Shown here one piece after another: positions 7,150 to 16,448 of a DNA stretch of 64,000 nucleotides. The DNA comes from Alishewanella aestuarii B11 (GTDB lineage: Bacteria > Pseudomonadota > Gammaproteobacteria > Enterobacterales > Alteromonadaceae): NCBI RefSeq assembly GCF_000280055.1, contig NZ_ALAB01000010.1, forward strand, positions 152,466 to 216,465, in the 5' to 3' direction. The notes under the pieces were generated by a model. It was not told the origin of the DNA. It saw only the letters and a list, made by a program, of their open reading frames with translations, and ran no database searches. Position 1 is the first letter of the stretch. Every line of letters starts with the position of its first letter. Made by a program: the position numbers and the translations under genes.

Positions 7150-8376
7150 TTAGTGTAATACCCGCGCTCTTAAGGTACCGGGAATGGCTTTTAGCTCATT
7201 CAGTGCCAGTTCGTGATCGGCCGAGTCAATATCAATCACCACATAACCAATTTCCTGCACAGTTTGCAGGTACTGGCCGGAGATATTGATATTATGCCGG
7301 GCAAAGGCCTCGTTGATCTTGGTCAGCATACCCGGTTGGTTTTTGTGGATATGCAGCAGGCGTGAGCGGCCTTTATGCTCAGGCAGCGACACTTCCGGGA
7401 AATTCACCGCCGACAGGGTCGAGCCGTTATCACTGTATTTCACCAACTTACCGGCGACTTCAAAGCCGATATTCTCCTGCGCTTCCTGAGTCGAGCCACC
7501 GATATGCGGGGTTAAAATCACATTATCAAACTGGCGCAGTGGCGAGATAAATTCTTCGTCGTTGCCTTTAGGCTCCACCGGGAACACATCGATGGCGGCG
7601 CCGGCCAGCTTTTTGCTCTGTAGTGCGCTGGTCAGGGCATCGATGTCAACCACAGTGCCACGCGAGGCGTTGATCAGGATAGCACCGTGCTTCATCAGCT
7701 CCAGTTCGGCTTCGCCAATCATATTTTTGGTTTGCGGTGTTTCCGGCACATGCAGGCTGATCACATCGGATGTTTTCAGTAAGCTGCCTAAATCTACCTG
7801 TACCGCATTGCCCAGTACCAGCTTGTTTTCAATATCGTAAAACTGCACCCGCATACCGATATTCTCAGCCATAATGCCAAGTTGGGTACCGATATGGCCA
7901 TAGCCGATAATGCCGAGCGTTTTACCGCGTGCTTCAAAGGAGTTATCGGCGGTTTTTAACCACTCGCCACGATGAGCCGCGGCATTACGCTGCGGAATAC
8001 CGCGCAGTAACATAATAATTTGTCCCAGCACCAGTTCAGCCACCGAGCGGGTATTAGAAAAGGGCGCATTAAACACCGGGATGGCGCGTCTTAACGCCGC
8101 GTCCAGATCCACCTGATTGGTACCGATACAGAAGCAGCCGATCGCCACCAGCTTGGATGCCGCTTCTAACACCTTGTCGGTAAGCTGGGTGCGTGAGCGA
8201 ATGCCGATAAAGTGGGCATCTTTAATCCGCTCAATCAACTCGTCTTCCGGCAGCGAGGTTTTCAGATACTCGATATTGCTGTAGCCGTGATCTTTAAAGG
8301 TTTGTACGGCACTCTGGTGCAGGCCTTCCAGCAGCAGGATCTTAATTTTGTCTTTTGCCAGCGAAAATTTTTCCAT
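7150..8376 (-). CDS. serA: D-3-phosphoglycerate dehydrogenase
   Basis: A 408-residue enzyme that oxidises 3-phosphoglycerate with NAD in the first step of serine synthesis. The start ATG at 8376 is preferred over a GTG two codons upstream because GAGAAG is spaced six bases from the ATG and would abut the GTG. The Rossmann motif GIIGYGHIGTQLG, the catalytic Arg region NASRGTVVD and the histidine motif LTPHIGGSTQEAQ are present. A C-terminal ACT domain (about residues 335-408) implies feedback inhibition by serine. It sits downstream of rpiA on the same strand; the rpiA-serA gap is about 105 bases. Confidence 0.97.
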   Translation of the reverse strand: MEKFSLAKDKIKILLLEGLHQSAVQTFKDHGYSNIEYLKTSLPEDELIERIKDAHFIGIRSRTQLTDKVLEAASKLVAIGCFCIGTNQVDLDAALRRAIPVFNAPFSNTRSVAELVLGQIIMLLRGIPQRNAAAHRGEWLKTADNSFEARGKTLGIIGYGHIGTQLGIMAENIGMRVQFYDIENKLVLGNAVQVDLGSLLKTSDVISLHVPETPQTKNMIGEAELELMKHGAILINASRGTVVDIDALTSALQSKKLAGAAIDVFPVEPKGNDEEFISPLRQFDNVILTPHIGGSTQEAQENIGFEVAGKLVKYSDNGSTLSAVNFPEVSLPEHKGRSRLLHIHKNQPGMLTKINEAFARHNINISGQYLQTVQEIGYVVIDIDSADHELALNELKAIPGTLRARVLH

Positions 8377-8481
8377 GGTCACTTCTCTTGTGCTTAATAT
8401 AAATGCTGCCCGGTTGTCTTCACTGCCCCTTAAGCGGGGCTATTGTTATAAAAACAGTTCTATCAAAAGCTTTGTTTAGTG

Positions 8482-9138
8482 TTAGCGCAGTACCTGAGTA
8501 CCCTCAGCGCTGCCCACCAAGACCAGATCGGCGGCGCGAGCGGCAAAGATGCCGTTGGTAACAACACCAACGATATTATTAATCTGCTGCTCCAGCGCTA
8601 ACGGCTCGCTGATATGTAAACCGCGCACATCAATAATCAGATTACCGTTATCGGTGACCACGCCTTCGCGTACTACCGGTTTACCACCCAGTTTTGCCAG
8701 CTCACGGCTAACATAGCTGCTGGCCATCGGGATCACTTCAACCGGTAGCGGGAATTTGCCTAATACCTCAACCTGCTTGGTACTATCGACGATACAGATA
8801 AAGGTTTTGGCGACAGCGGCGACAATTTTTTCGCGGGTCAGGGCGGCACCACCGCCTTTAATCATTTGTTTAGCGGCGTTAATTTCGTCGGCGCCATCAA
8901 CATAGACGCCAAAGCCGCTGATGCTGTTTAAATCCAGCACCGGAATGCCCAGTGCCTTTAAGCGGGCGGTAGATTGTTCAGAGCTGGAGACGGCACCGGC
9001 GATTTGATCTTTGATCTCGGCCAGAGCGTCAATAAAGTGGTTTACGGTAGAGCCGGTGCCGACACCGACAATGGTCTGTGGCTCGATATAGGCCACGGCG
9101 GCGCGGGCCGCGTTGCGTTTCATTTCATCTTGCGTCAT
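8482..9138 (-). CDS. rpiA: Ribose-5-phosphate isomerase A
   Basis: A 218-residue RpiA that interconverts ribose 5-phosphate and ribulose 5-phosphate in the pentose phosphate pathway. Signature blocks are [16 protein letters not shown] (substrate loop), [10 protein letters not shown] (catalytic Asp) and [14 protein letters not shown] (catalytic Glu/Lys region). The N-terminus MTQDE matches the E. coli protein, which supports this start although the ribosome site is weak. Conserved neighbourhood: fau upstream and serA downstream. Confidence 0.97.
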   Translation of the reverse strand: MTQDEMKRNAARAAVAYIEPQTIVGVGTGSTVNHFIDALAEIKDQIAGAVSSSEQSTARLKALGIPVLDLNSISGFGVYVDGADEINAAKQMIKGGGAALTREKIVAAVAKTFICIVDSTKQVEVLGKFPLPVEVIPMASSYVSRELAKLGGKPVVREGVVTDNGNLIIDVRGLHISEPLALEQQINNIVGVVTNGIFAARAADLVLVGSAEGTQVLR

Positions 9139-9237
9139 GGAGGGTTCGCTTTATGCGTTTAGCCATAAAGATGGATAGTATATCGGCTGCCAGAAAAAAA
9201 GACAGTGTTAGTTAGCGCGGATAATTTTCGGCAAAAA

Positions 9238-9822
9238 CTAGCGGCTAAAACGCAGCAGCCGGCTGCCGGTCGCTACCGCATGCAGCGGTTGATCCCAGGG
9301 CTCGATCGGTAACTGCGGCACTTGTTGGCAATCATGCGCCAAACCGATGAGCCGGCAATGATGATTGGCGGCTAACTGCGACAGGGTACGGTCATAAAAA
9401 CCTCCGCCCATGCCAAGGCGTTGCCCGAGATGATCGAACGCAACTAAAGGGGTAAAAATCAGATCCAACTGCTGCACCGGTATTAGCTCAGCGCAGTTTA
9501 GTTTCGGCTCTGGAATACCAAAGCGATTGGGTAATAGCGGCGTAGTTGGCTGATAGTGCTGAAAAATCAGATAGCCGGCACAAAACGGATGCAAAATAGG
9601 TAGGTAGAGGGTTTTGCCGGCCTGCCATAAGGCCTGGATTAGCGGCGTGGTATCAATCTCGCTGTCATTACTCAGATAGAGTGCGATATGTTGCGCCGCT
9701 AATACCTCAGCACAGGGGAGCAGTTGCCGCACTAATCCGATAGCTGCGTCCTGCTGCGCCTGAGCGCTCAGCTGTTGCCGCCGGTTACGGATTTCAGTTC
9801 GCAGTTGTGCCCGATTTAGCAA
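9238..9822 (-). CDS. fau: 5-formyltetrahydrofolate cyclo-ligase
   Basis: A 194-residue cyclo-ligase converting 5-formyl-THF to 5,10-methenyl-THF with ATP. Family motifs are YLPILHPFCAGYL, IFTPLVAFDHLGQRLGMGGG and YDRTL. The open frame extends to 9966, but that part coincides with the 6S RNA, so I place the start at the TTG at 9822, which has AAGGG seven bases upstream and gives MLNRAQLRTEIRNRRQQL, the expected N-terminus. It directly follows ssrS as in enterobacteria, where the two are co-transcribed and YgfA affects persister formation through folate pools. Confidence 0.9.
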   Translation of the reverse strand: MLNRAQLRTEIRNRRQQLSAQAQQDAAIGLVRQLLPCAEVLAAQHIALYLSNDSEIDTTPLIQALWQAGKTLYLPILHPFCAGYLIFQHYQPTTPLLPNRFGIPEPKLNCAELIPVQQLDLIFTPLVAFDHLGQRLGMGGGFYDRTLSQLAANHHCRLIGLAHDCQQVPQLPIEPWDQPLHAVATGSRLLRFSR

Positions 9823-9862
9823 TTCAGAACCCTTGCTGTCAGGAAGAAGAGAAAGTGCAGAA

Positions 9863-10047
9863 GTGTTCTCCGAAGTTGCCGTGCCCTGTATCAGCCCTTG
9901 AACCCAAGGTTCAAGGCGGAACGCCAATGGCCACCGTAGGCTTCCCGGTACTAGCCGGGCCTGCACAAAAGCGACGCAGAAACATCCCTTAATAAAACAA
10001 TTATCGGCTCAGGGACATCGACAAAACACGAACAACCCAGAGAACGC
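9863..10047 (-). ncRNA. ssrS: 6S RNA
   Basis: Minus-strand RNA of about 183 nt that binds the sigma-70 RNA polymerase holoenzyme in stationary phase. The ends pair as in 6S RNA: 5' GTTCTCTGGG with 3' CTTCGGAGAAC. Internal landmarks match the E. coli molecule: CCCTGAGCCGATAAT near the 5' side, and CTTGAACC-TT-GGTTCAAG near the 3' side. A -10 (TATACT) lies a few bases before the 5' end. It is encoded immediately upstream of fau, the usual arrangement. Exact ends are uncertain by a few bases. Confidence 0.93.
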
Positions 10048-10127
10048 CCTCAGTATAACACTGCTTTTACGCCGTTGAGAACAAAGCCCGGCAAAAAGCG
10101 GCTAACTGCTGCTTGTTTAGGCACAGG

Positions 10128-10156
10128 TTGGCGTTGCCCTAGAGCAGTGGTAGCAT
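10128..10156 (+). promoter_or_regulatory. Candidate promoter of the ygfB-pepP-ubi operon
   Basis: TTGGCG (10128-10133) and TAGCAT (10151-10156) are 17 bases apart and end 30 bases before the ygfB start codon. There is a ribosome site GAGGGGC before the ATG. The match is moderate. Confidence 0.45.
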
Positions 10157-10186
10157 AAGCACAGAAAAGAAACTGAGGGGCAAGAT

Positions 10187-10768
10187 ATGCCATTATCACT
10201 GGTACAAAGCTATGAGCGCTGGAGCGCAGCCCTGGATGCAGCCTATGTGATGGCTTCTGCCGCAGAATTGCATGGTTTAATCAGTGGCCTGCTTTGCGGC
10301 GGTATGCCAGCCGATGCCAGCGAGTTTTTGCCGGTGCTGCACGACTTTTTAAATGACGGTCAGGCCTTGCCTCAGGCGCTAAAAACCGACGTGCAGCAGC
10401 TGATCAGCAATACCTCCCAAAGCCTGAGTGCTGCCGACTATGATTTCGCGCTGTTGCTGCCGCATGACGATGATGCACTGATCGAGCGGCTGGAAGCGAT
10501 GGTGGAGTGGGCACAAGCGTTTTTAGTCGGTTTCTCGGTGCAGCAAACCGATTTATCGTTATTAAGCGAAGAAGTGCGCGAAGCGATTAATCAGCTCAGC
10601 GAAGTCACCAAGGTTGACCTTAGTACGCAAGACGATGCCAGCGCCGAAGAAAACGAAGAAGCCTATTTCCTGGTACTGGAGCATATCCGGCTGATGGTGT
10701 TTAGTTGCTACAACGAAGTCGGGCAGCGGCCGGCGGTAAAGGGCCCGTTAAATAAAACCTTACATTAA
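10187..10768 (+). CDS. ygfB: UPF0149 / YgfB-family protein
   Basis: A 193-residue YgfB/YecA-family protein (small helical, LHGLISGLLCGG near residue 27 is the family hallmark; the middle is acidic). The biochemical function is not established in general; in Pseudomonas YgfB is linked to regulation of cell-wall stress genes. It begins an operon with pepP and the two ubi hydroxylases and ends eight bases before pepP. In E. coli zapA lies between ygfB and 6S RNA; no zapA frame is present in the 140 bases here. Confidence 0.92.
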   Translation: MPLSLVQSYERWSAALDAAYVMASAAELHGLISGLLCGGMPADASEFLPVLHDFLNDGQALPQALKTDVQQLISNTSQSLSAADYDFALLLPHDDDALIERLEAMVEWAQAFLVGFSVQQTDLSLLSEEVREAINQLSEVTKVDLSTQDDASAEENEEAYFLVLEHIRLMVFSCYNEVGQRPAVKGPLNKTLH

Positions 10769-10776
10769 GGTCTGCT

Positions 10777-12084
10777 ATGCAAATCGAAGTCTATCAGCAG
10801 CGGCGTCAGCAACTGCTGGCGCAACTGCCAGAGCGCTCTGTGGTATTACTGAGTGCGGCCGCCGAGCAAACCCGCAGCCGCGATACCGAATATCCGTTTC
10901 GCCAGCACAGTGACTTTTGGTATTACACCGGCTTTAACGAGCCCGATGCCTTACTGATCTTAACTAAAACCGCCGCGGGCGAGTGTCGCAGCTTGTTGCT
11001 ATGCCGTGACAAAGACCCTTTTGCCGAAATGTGGCAGGGCCGGCGGCTGGGGCCAGCTGCGGCCCTGACTACCCTGGGCTTAAATGCGGTTAGTCTAAGT
11101 GAACGTAGCGCCAGCTTGCAGCAGGCATTAAATGGTATGCAAGCGGTGTATCTGAATTTAGGTGATGAACCGGCATTGCAGCAGGAAGTGCTGACCATTA
11201 TGCAGGGGCTCAGACAGCGTGAAAAACGCGGTGACCAGGCGCCGGTGGCGCTGATGGACCTTAGGCCTTATAGCAGCGAACAACGGCTGATAAAAAGTGC
11301 CGACGAAATTGCGATAATGCGTCGCGCCGGCCAAATCAGCACTCAGGCCCATCATCGCGCCATGCGCTTTTGCCATGCCGGCGGCTGGGAATATCAGTTA
11401 GAAGCCGAGATCCTGCATGAATTTGCGCTGCATGGTGCCCGTTTCGCTGCCTATAACACCATAGTCGGCAGTGGCGACAACGGCTGTATTTTGCATTACA
11501 CCGAAAATAGCAGCCAGCTGACTGACGGCGAGCTGGTATTAATTGATGCCGGCTGCGAGTTACAGGGCTATGCCGCTGATATTAGCCGCACCTTCCCGGT
11601 AAATGGCCGTTTTACCCCGGAGCAGGCGGCGCTGTATCAGCTGGTATTAGACGCCCAGCTTTGCTGTATCGCCGCGGTTAAACCCGGTTGCACCTTTGCA
11701 CAGTTAAATGCCATTGCCGAGCAGGTGCTGACCAAAGGGTTGCTGGAATTAGGTATTTTGCACGGCGATTTGACCGAGCTCATAACCAGTAAAGCCTGTA
11801 AGCAGTATTTTATGCATGGTATAGGCCATTGGCTGGGGCTGGACGTACATGATGTCGGCGCCTATAAGGTCGCTGGTGACGATCGGCCGTTTCAACCCGG
11901 CATGGTGCTGACGATTGAACCCGGCCTGTATATCGCACCGGGTAGCGAGGCCGCCGAAAAATGGTGGGGCCTGGCAATCCGGATCGAAGATAATATTCTG
12001 GTGACCGCGGACGGCCATGACAACCTGACTACTGGCTGTGTCAAAACCCTGGCGGAAGTAGAAGCCCTGATGGCCAATCGCTAG
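10777..12084 (+). CDS. pepP: Xaa-Pro aminopeptidase
   Basis: A 435-residue cytosolic metallopeptidase that removes N-terminal residues preceding proline. The pita-bread metal ligands are visible: Asp in LIDAGCEL, Asp in AADISRTF, His in MHGIGHWLGLDVHD, Glu in LTIEPGLY and Glu in IRIEDNIL. An N-terminal creatinase-like domain occupies about residues 1-170. The length matches E. coli PepP (441). Second gene of the ygfB-pepP-ubiH-ubiI operon, with 57 bases to ubiH. Confidence 0.97.
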   Translation: MQIEVYQQRRQQLLAQLPERSVVLLSAAAEQTRSRDTEYPFRQHSDFWYYTGFNEPDALLILTKTAAGECRSLLLCRDKDPFAEMWQGRRLGPAAALTTLGLNAVSLSERSASLQQALNGMQAVYLNLGDEPALQQEVLTIMQGLRQREKRGDQAPVALMDLRPYSSEQRLIKSADEIAIMRRAGQISTQAHHRAMRFCHAGGWEYQLEAEILHEFALHGARFAAYNTIVGSGDNGCILHYTENSSQLTDGELVLIDAGCELQGYAADISRTFPVNGRFTPEQAALYQLVLDAQLCCIAAVKPGCTFAQLNAIAEQVLTKGLLELGILHGDLTELITSKACKQYFMHGIGHWLGLDVHDVGAYKVAGDDRPFQPGMVLTIEPGLYIAPGSEAAEKWWGLAIRIEDNILVTADGHDNLTTGCVKTLAEVEALMANR

Positions 12085-12141
12085 CCTGACGCTCTGACAG
12101 TAATCAGTAACAGCATAAATACACAACAAATAAGGTAAGCC

Positions 12142-13350
12142 GTGCAAGTAACAAGCACTACCACAGTCGATTTTGATCTGGTGATTGCCGGTGGTGGCAT
12201 GGCCGGCTCGATGCTGGCGCTGGCATTATTACGCCAGGCGCCGGCATTAAAGGTTGCCATTATCGAGCAGGCTGAAACGCCGGTATCCAAAGCCAGTTTT
12301 GATAGCCGCAGTATTGCGCTGGCGGCGGCCAGTGTCGAATTATTACAACGCTGGCAACTCTGGCCACAACTGACCCAGCAGGCCTGCCCAATCAAAACCA
12401 TAGCGGTGTCCGATCGTGGCCATTTTGGCAAAACCTGGCTTAGTGCCGACGAATACCGTTTGCCCGCCCTGGGGCAGGTGATCGAAGTCGAGCATATTGG
12501 TGCCGCGCTGTATCAGGCGTTAGCGGAACATCCGAATTTAAGCCGGCTACAGCCGCGCAGCATCGCCGCCATCGACAAACAGCAAGCTTGGCAACAGCTA
12601 ACCTTAGATGACGGCAAGAGTGTGAGTACCCGCTTACTGGTGATCGCCGAAGGCGGTGCTTCCAATACCCGGCAGCTGGCCGGTTTTAGTTTAACGGAGC
12701 AGCCTTATCCGCAAGCGGCCATTATCGCCAATCTGGCGCTCAGCAGTGCGCATCAGTATAAGGCGTTCGAGCGCTTTACCGAGCATGGCCCTATTGCTTT
12801 ATTACCGCTGACCCAAAACCGCTATTCGCTGGTCTGGACGGTGCCGCCGGAGCAGGTGCCGCTGTTACTGGCACTCAGTGACAACGAATTTCTAGCGCAA
12901 ATTCAACAGGCATTTGGTTATCGGGCCGGCGTCTTTACGGCAGTGGGCAGCCGCGCCGCTTACCCGCTGGTGTTAAAGCAAAGCCAGCAGGTAGTGAATC
13001 ACCGCACCGCACTGTTAGGTAACAGCTTACATAACCTGCACCCTATTGCCGGCCAGGGCTTTAATCTGGCACTGCGAGATATTGCCTGTTTAAGCCAGCT
13101 GCTGGCAGAACAAGGTTTAGCCGATGCCGGTGGCTATGCGCTGCTGCGTGCCTATCAGCAGCAACGCCAGGCCGATATGCAGCAGGTGATTTGGCTGACC
13201 GACGCCTTAGTGCGCACCTTTTCTAACCGCTCACGCCTGGTGGCGCTGGCGCGTAATCTTGGCCTGACGGCGATGCTGCTGTGCGATCCGCTTAAGACGC
13301 CACTCGCGCGGCAAACTATGGGTTATGGAACTCTTTATGCAAAATCTTGA
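12142..13350 (+). CDS. ubiH: 2-octaprenyl-6-methoxyphenol hydroxylase
   Basis: A 402-residue FAD monooxygenase of ubiquinone synthesis. It starts at GTG 12142 with TAAGG upstream. It carries the dinucleotide motif VIAGGGMAGSMLALAL, the DG-type segment LVIAEGGASN (where relatives have AADG) and the FAD/ribityl motif GNSLHNLHPIAGQGFNLALRD. Blocks such as TIAVSDRGHFG and GQVIEVEHIG align with UbiH rather than UbiI. Its stop overlaps the start of ubiI, so the two hydroxylases are translationally coupled. Confidence 0.95.
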   Translation: MQVTSTTTVDFDLVIAGGGMAGSMLALALLRQAPALKVAIIEQAETPVSKASFDSRSIALAAASVELLQRWQLWPQLTQQACPIKTIAVSDRGHFGKTWLSADEYRLPALGQVIEVEHIGAALYQALAEHPNLSRLQPRSIAAIDKQQAWQQLTLDDGKSVSTRLLVIAEGGASNTRQLAGFSLTEQPYPQAAIIANLALSSAHQYKAFERFTEHGPIALLPLTQNRYSLVWTVPPEQVPLLLALSDNEFLAQIQQAFGYRAGVFTAVGSRAAYPLVLKQSQQVVNHRTALLGNSLHNLHPIAGQGFNLALRDIACLSQLLAEQGLADAGGYALLRAYQQQRQADMQQVIWLTDALVRTFSNRSRLVALARNLGLTAMLLCDPLKTPLARQTMGYGTLYAKS

Positions 13351-14536
13351 TGTCACCATTGTTGGCGCCGGTAGTGCCGGCTTAACCCTGGCGCTGTTAT
13401 TGGCAGAGCAGGGTTTAAAGGTGGCGCTGGTGGAAAAGGGCGCCGAGCCACTGCCGGTAACCCCTGCTTATCTGCGGGTGAGCGCCCTTAATCCGGCTTC
13501 ACAACGGGTGCTGGCCCATTTAGGTGTGTGGGATGGCATAGCCGCGCAGGCTGCTGCGTATCAGCACATGCAGGTGTGGGATGCCGACAGCTTTGGCCGC
13601 ATTCATTTTGCCGCCGAGCCACCACAGCCGGCCGATTTAGGCTGGATCTGCGATAACGAAGCGATTCGCCAGCAGCTGTATCAAAAAGTACAGCAACAGC
13701 CGGCGATCCGCTGTTATTTTGGTGCCCAAATTCAGCAGTTAGTGCAATCGGAACGAGAGGTGCTGCTGCAACTGAGCAGCGGTGAGATCTTACTCAGCGA
13801 ATTACTGGTTGGCGCCGATGGCGTGAATTCATATGTACGGCAACAACTACAGTTACCCCTGACACACTGGGACTATCAGCAGGATGCGATAGTGGCGGTG
13901 ATCCACTGCGACGAGCCACATCAGGCGACGGCGCGGCAGGTGTTTTTACCGACCGGGCCGCTGGCGCTGCTGCCGCTGCCGGATCCTAAGCATTGCTCTA
14001 TTGTCTGGAGTGCTGAAACCAGCCGAGCCAGCGAACTGATGGCGCTGGATGATGCTGCCTTTACGCGCGCCCTAACCGCCGCCAGCCAAAGTGTCTTGGG
14101 TTGTTTAACGCTGACAACAGCGCGCAGCGTGCATCCGCTACGGATGCGTTATGCCAGTGACTGGGTACGTGGCCGTGTGGTGCTGGTGGCCGATGCGGCG
14201 CATAGTATTCATCCGTTGGCCGGGCAGGGCATGAATCTGGGTTTAATGGATGTGACTGCCTTGGCCGAATTGTTAGGCAAGCAACAGCAGGCGGGCAAGC
14301 CGCTATTTGCCCCCCGCGTGTTACAGGCGTATCAGCGTTGGCGTAAGGCCGAAGCGCAAAGCATGATCGCGGCGATGGAAGCTTTCAAACGTGGTTTTAG
14401 TAATGAGCAGCCGGCATTAAAATTTTTGCGCGGCGCAGGTTTGCTGCTGGCCGATAAACTGCCTTTTGTTAAACAGCAGCTGATGGCACAGGCGCTGGGT
14501 AATAGCGGTGATTTACCGGCTTTAGCCAAACCATAG
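13337..14536 (+). CDS. ubiI: 2-polyprenylphenol 6-hydroxylase
   Basis: A 399-residue flavoprotein monooxygenase that performs C5 hydroxylation in ubiquinone synthesis. I choose ATG 13337 (MQNLDVTIVGAGSAG) because GGAA is six bases upstream and the N-terminus matches UbiI; an in-frame ATG at 13325 would add four residues. The FAD motifs are VTIVGAGSAGLTLAL, LLVGADGVNS and VADAAHSIHPLAGQGMNLGLMD. It overlaps the end of ubiH by 14 bases. With ubiH it supplies quinone for aerobic respiration. Confidence 0.95.
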   Translation: MQNLDVTIVGAGSAGLTLALLLAEQGLKVALVEKGAEPLPVTPAYLRVSALNPASQRVLAHLGVWDGIAAQAAAYQHMQVWDADSFGRIHFAAEPPQPADLGWICDNEAIRQQLYQKVQQQPAIRCYFGAQIQQLVQSEREVLLQLSSGEILLSELLVGADGVNSYVRQQLQLPLTHWDYQQDAIVAVIHCDEPHQATARQVFLPTGPLALLPLPDPKHCSIVWSAETSRASELMALDDAAFTRALTAASQSVLGCLTLTTARSVHPLRMRYASDWVRGRVVLVADAAHSIHPLAGQGMNLGLMDVTALAELLGKQQQAGKPLFAPRVLQAYQRWRKAEAQSMIAAMEAFKRGFSNEQPALKFLRGAGLLLADKLPFVKQQLMAQALGNSGDLPALAKP

Positions 14537-14622
14537 CTGTAGCAATTATTGCTGTCATAAATTTGCCTTAGTTTTTTTGGTAACCCCGGCTGTCGCATTA
14601 CAAAAAGTAATCCAAATTGGGC

Positions 14623-14651
14623 TGTTTGCTGGCGGGGGTATCGGGTATAAT
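14623..14651 (+). promoter_or_regulatory. Candidate promoter of gcvTHP
   Basis: A perfect TATAAT (14646-14651) is preceded at 17 bases by a weak TGTTTG (14623-14628). A second TATAAT lies close to the start codon near 14750 but would leave almost no leader. The remaining leader of about 110 bases has no riboswitch I could recognise by eye. Confidence 0.35.
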
Positions 14652-14767
14652 CGAGCAGTATTTTTTAGTCAGACTGGTAGCAATATTGCGTAATAGGCTG
14701 ATAACAAAGGTTTATTTGCCAAGCTCAATATTAAGCTGCCGGCCCGTATAATAAACAGGAAAAAATA

Positions 14768-15847
14768 ATGGCTCAAAAAACCGTGTTACACGCCAGTCAT
14801 CTGGCTGCTGGTGCGAAAATGGTCGATTTCTTCGGCTGGGAAATGCCAATTAACTATGGCTCTCAAATTGAAGAACACCACGCCGTCCGTCAGGATGCCG
14901 GCATGTTCGATGTGTCGCATATGACCATTGTTGATTTAACCGGTGCCAATACCCGTAACTTCCTGCGTTATTTATTAGCCAACGACGTTGTCAAACTCAC
15001 CACCCTCGGCAAAGCCCTGTACAGCGGCATGTTAAACAGCGCCGGCGGTGTGATTGATGATTTAATCGTGTACTTCCTGCAAGAAGATTTCTTCCGTTTA
15101 GTGGTGAACTCTGCCACCCGCGAAAAAGACTTAGCCCATATCAACGCCGAAGCTAAAGCCTTTAATGTCACCGTAACCGAGCGTCCGGAATTTGCGATGA
15201 TTGCCGTGCAGGGCCCGAATGCCAAAGCCAAGGTGGCAACCTTATTAACGGCCGGGCAGCAAGCTGCCGTCGCTGGTATGAAGCCGTTTTTTGGTGTGCA
15301 GGCGGGTGACTTATTTATCGCTACCACCGGTTATACCGGTGAAGACGGTTATGAAATTGCGCTGCCAAACGAGCAGGCGGCAGACTTCTGGCAACAGCTG
15401 TTAAATGCCGGCGTAAAACCCTGTGGTTTAGGCGCCCGCGACACTCTGCGCTTAGAAGCCGGTATGAACCTGTACGGTCAGGATATGGACGAAAGCGTAT
15501 CACCACTGGCAGCCAATATGGGCTGGACCATTGCCTGGGAGCCTAGCGACCGTAACTTTATTGGCCGCACCGCGCTGGAGCAGGCCAAAGCCGCCGGTAC
15601 CGCTAAGCTGGTGGGTTTGGTGATGGAGCAAAAAGGGGTATTGCGCCATGGCCAGAAAGTGATTACTGCTGCCGGTGAAGGTGAAATTACCTCTGGTACT
15701 TTCTCGCCGACGCTGGGCTTTAGCATAGCGCTGGCGCGGGTACCTGCTGCGACCGGCGATACCGCAGAAGTGGATATTCGCGGTAAACTGGTGCCGGTAA
15801 AAGTAGTAAAACCGGCCTTTGTGCGCATGGGTAAAAAACTGGTCTAA
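14768..15847 (+). CDS. gcvT: Aminomethyltransferase (glycine cleavage T protein)
   Basis: A 359-residue T protein that transfers the methylene group from aminomethyl-lipoyl H protein to tetrahydrofolate with ammonia release. N-terminal [18 protein letters not shown] and the catalytic-Asp region [23 protein letters not shown] are present, and a C-terminal barrel ends in [11 protein letters not shown]. The ribosome site is AGGA, nine bases before the ATG. First gene of gcvT-gcvH-gcvP. Confidence 0.97.
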   Translation: MAQKTVLHASHLAAGAKMVDFFGWEMPINYGSQIEEHHAVRQDAGMFDVSHMTIVDLTGANTRNFLRYLLANDVVKLTTLGKALYSGMLNSAGGVIDDLIVYFLQEDFFRLVVNSATREKDLAHINAEAKAFNVTVTERPEFAMIAVQGPNAKAKVATLLTAGQQAAVAGMKPFFGVQAGDLFIATTGYTGEDGYEIALPNEQAADFWQQLLNAGVKPCGLGARDTLRLEAGMNLYGQDMDESVSPLAANMGWTIAWEPSDRNFIGRTALEQAKAAGTAKLVGLVMEQKGVLRHGQKVITAAGEGEITSGTFSPTLGFSIALARVPAATGDTAEVDIRGKLVPVKVVKPAFVRMGKKLV

Positions 15848-15979
15848 GCTTTATAGCTGGCCAAAAATAATACAATAACGATGCCGGCCTGCTGCCGGAA
15901 AGACCAGAGAGGCTTCACCTGGTCGTGCCTGTGCTAACAGGGCGGCAGGTGGCAAGAACACACAGCTAAGGAACTTACA

Positions 15980-16369
15980 ATGAGCAACATTCCTGCAAAC
16001 TTAAAATACGCATCCAGCCACGAATGGCTGCGCGCTGAAGGCGATGGCATTTACACCGTTGGTATTACTGAGCACGCTCAGGAATTACTGGGGGATATGG
16101 TATTCGTTGAATTACCAGAAGTTGGTGAGTCTGTAGCGCAAGGTGATGATGTTGCCGTGGCTGAGTCAGTGAAAGCGGCATCAGATATTTATGCGCCGGT
16201 TTCAGGTGAAATCGTGGCGGTAAACGATGCCCTGAGCGACTCGCCAGAGCTGGTAAACAGCAGCCCATACGAAGATGGCTGGATGTTTAAGATTAAGATC
16301 GCAGACGAAGCCGAGCTTGGCAGTCTGTTAGACGCCGCCGGTTATCAGAGCGCGATTGACGAAGCTTAA
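15980..16369 (+). CDS. gcvH: Glycine cleavage H protein
   Basis: A 129-residue lipoyl carrier. The lipoylated lysine is K65 in [14 protein letters not shown], equivalent to K64 of E. coli. The ends of the protein (SSHEWL and the terminal YQSAIDEA) match the family. AAGGAAC precedes the ATG. It lies 132 bases after gcvT. Confidence 0.97.
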   Translation: MSNIPANLKYASSHEWLRAEGDGIYTVGITEHAQELLGDMVFVELPEVGESVAQGDDVAVAESVKAASDIYAPVSGEIVAVNDALSDSPELVNSSPYEDGWMFKIKIADEAELGSLLDAAGYQSAIDEA

Positions 16370-16393
16370 TATTACGGCAGATCCTGCCACCCT

Positions 16394-16418
16394 AAAGCCC
16401 CGTAGATAACGGGGCTTT
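16394..16418 (+). terminator. Hairpin between gcvH and gcvP
   Basis: AAAGCCCCG-TAGATAA-CGGGGCTTT is a 9-bp stem 24 bases after the gcvH stop and 30 bases before the gcvP start. The 3' side supplies only TTTAT, so termination is likely partial, lowering gcvP relative to gcvTH. Confidence 0.6.
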
Positions 16419-16448
16419 ATGTTAGAAAGCACTACCAGGATAATGAGC

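Noticed and set aside
8425..8440. Intrinsic terminator between rpiA and serA
   Set aside because: GCCCC/GGGGC stem has only five pairs and no T-run on the minus strand.
9823..9966. N-terminal extension of Fau
   Set aside because: This stretch is the 3' half of the 6S RNA; conserved RNA pairing explains it.
14537..14767. Glycine riboswitch ahead of gcvT
   Set aside because: Common in this class of bacteria, but I could not recognise the conserved core by eye; a covariance search would decide.
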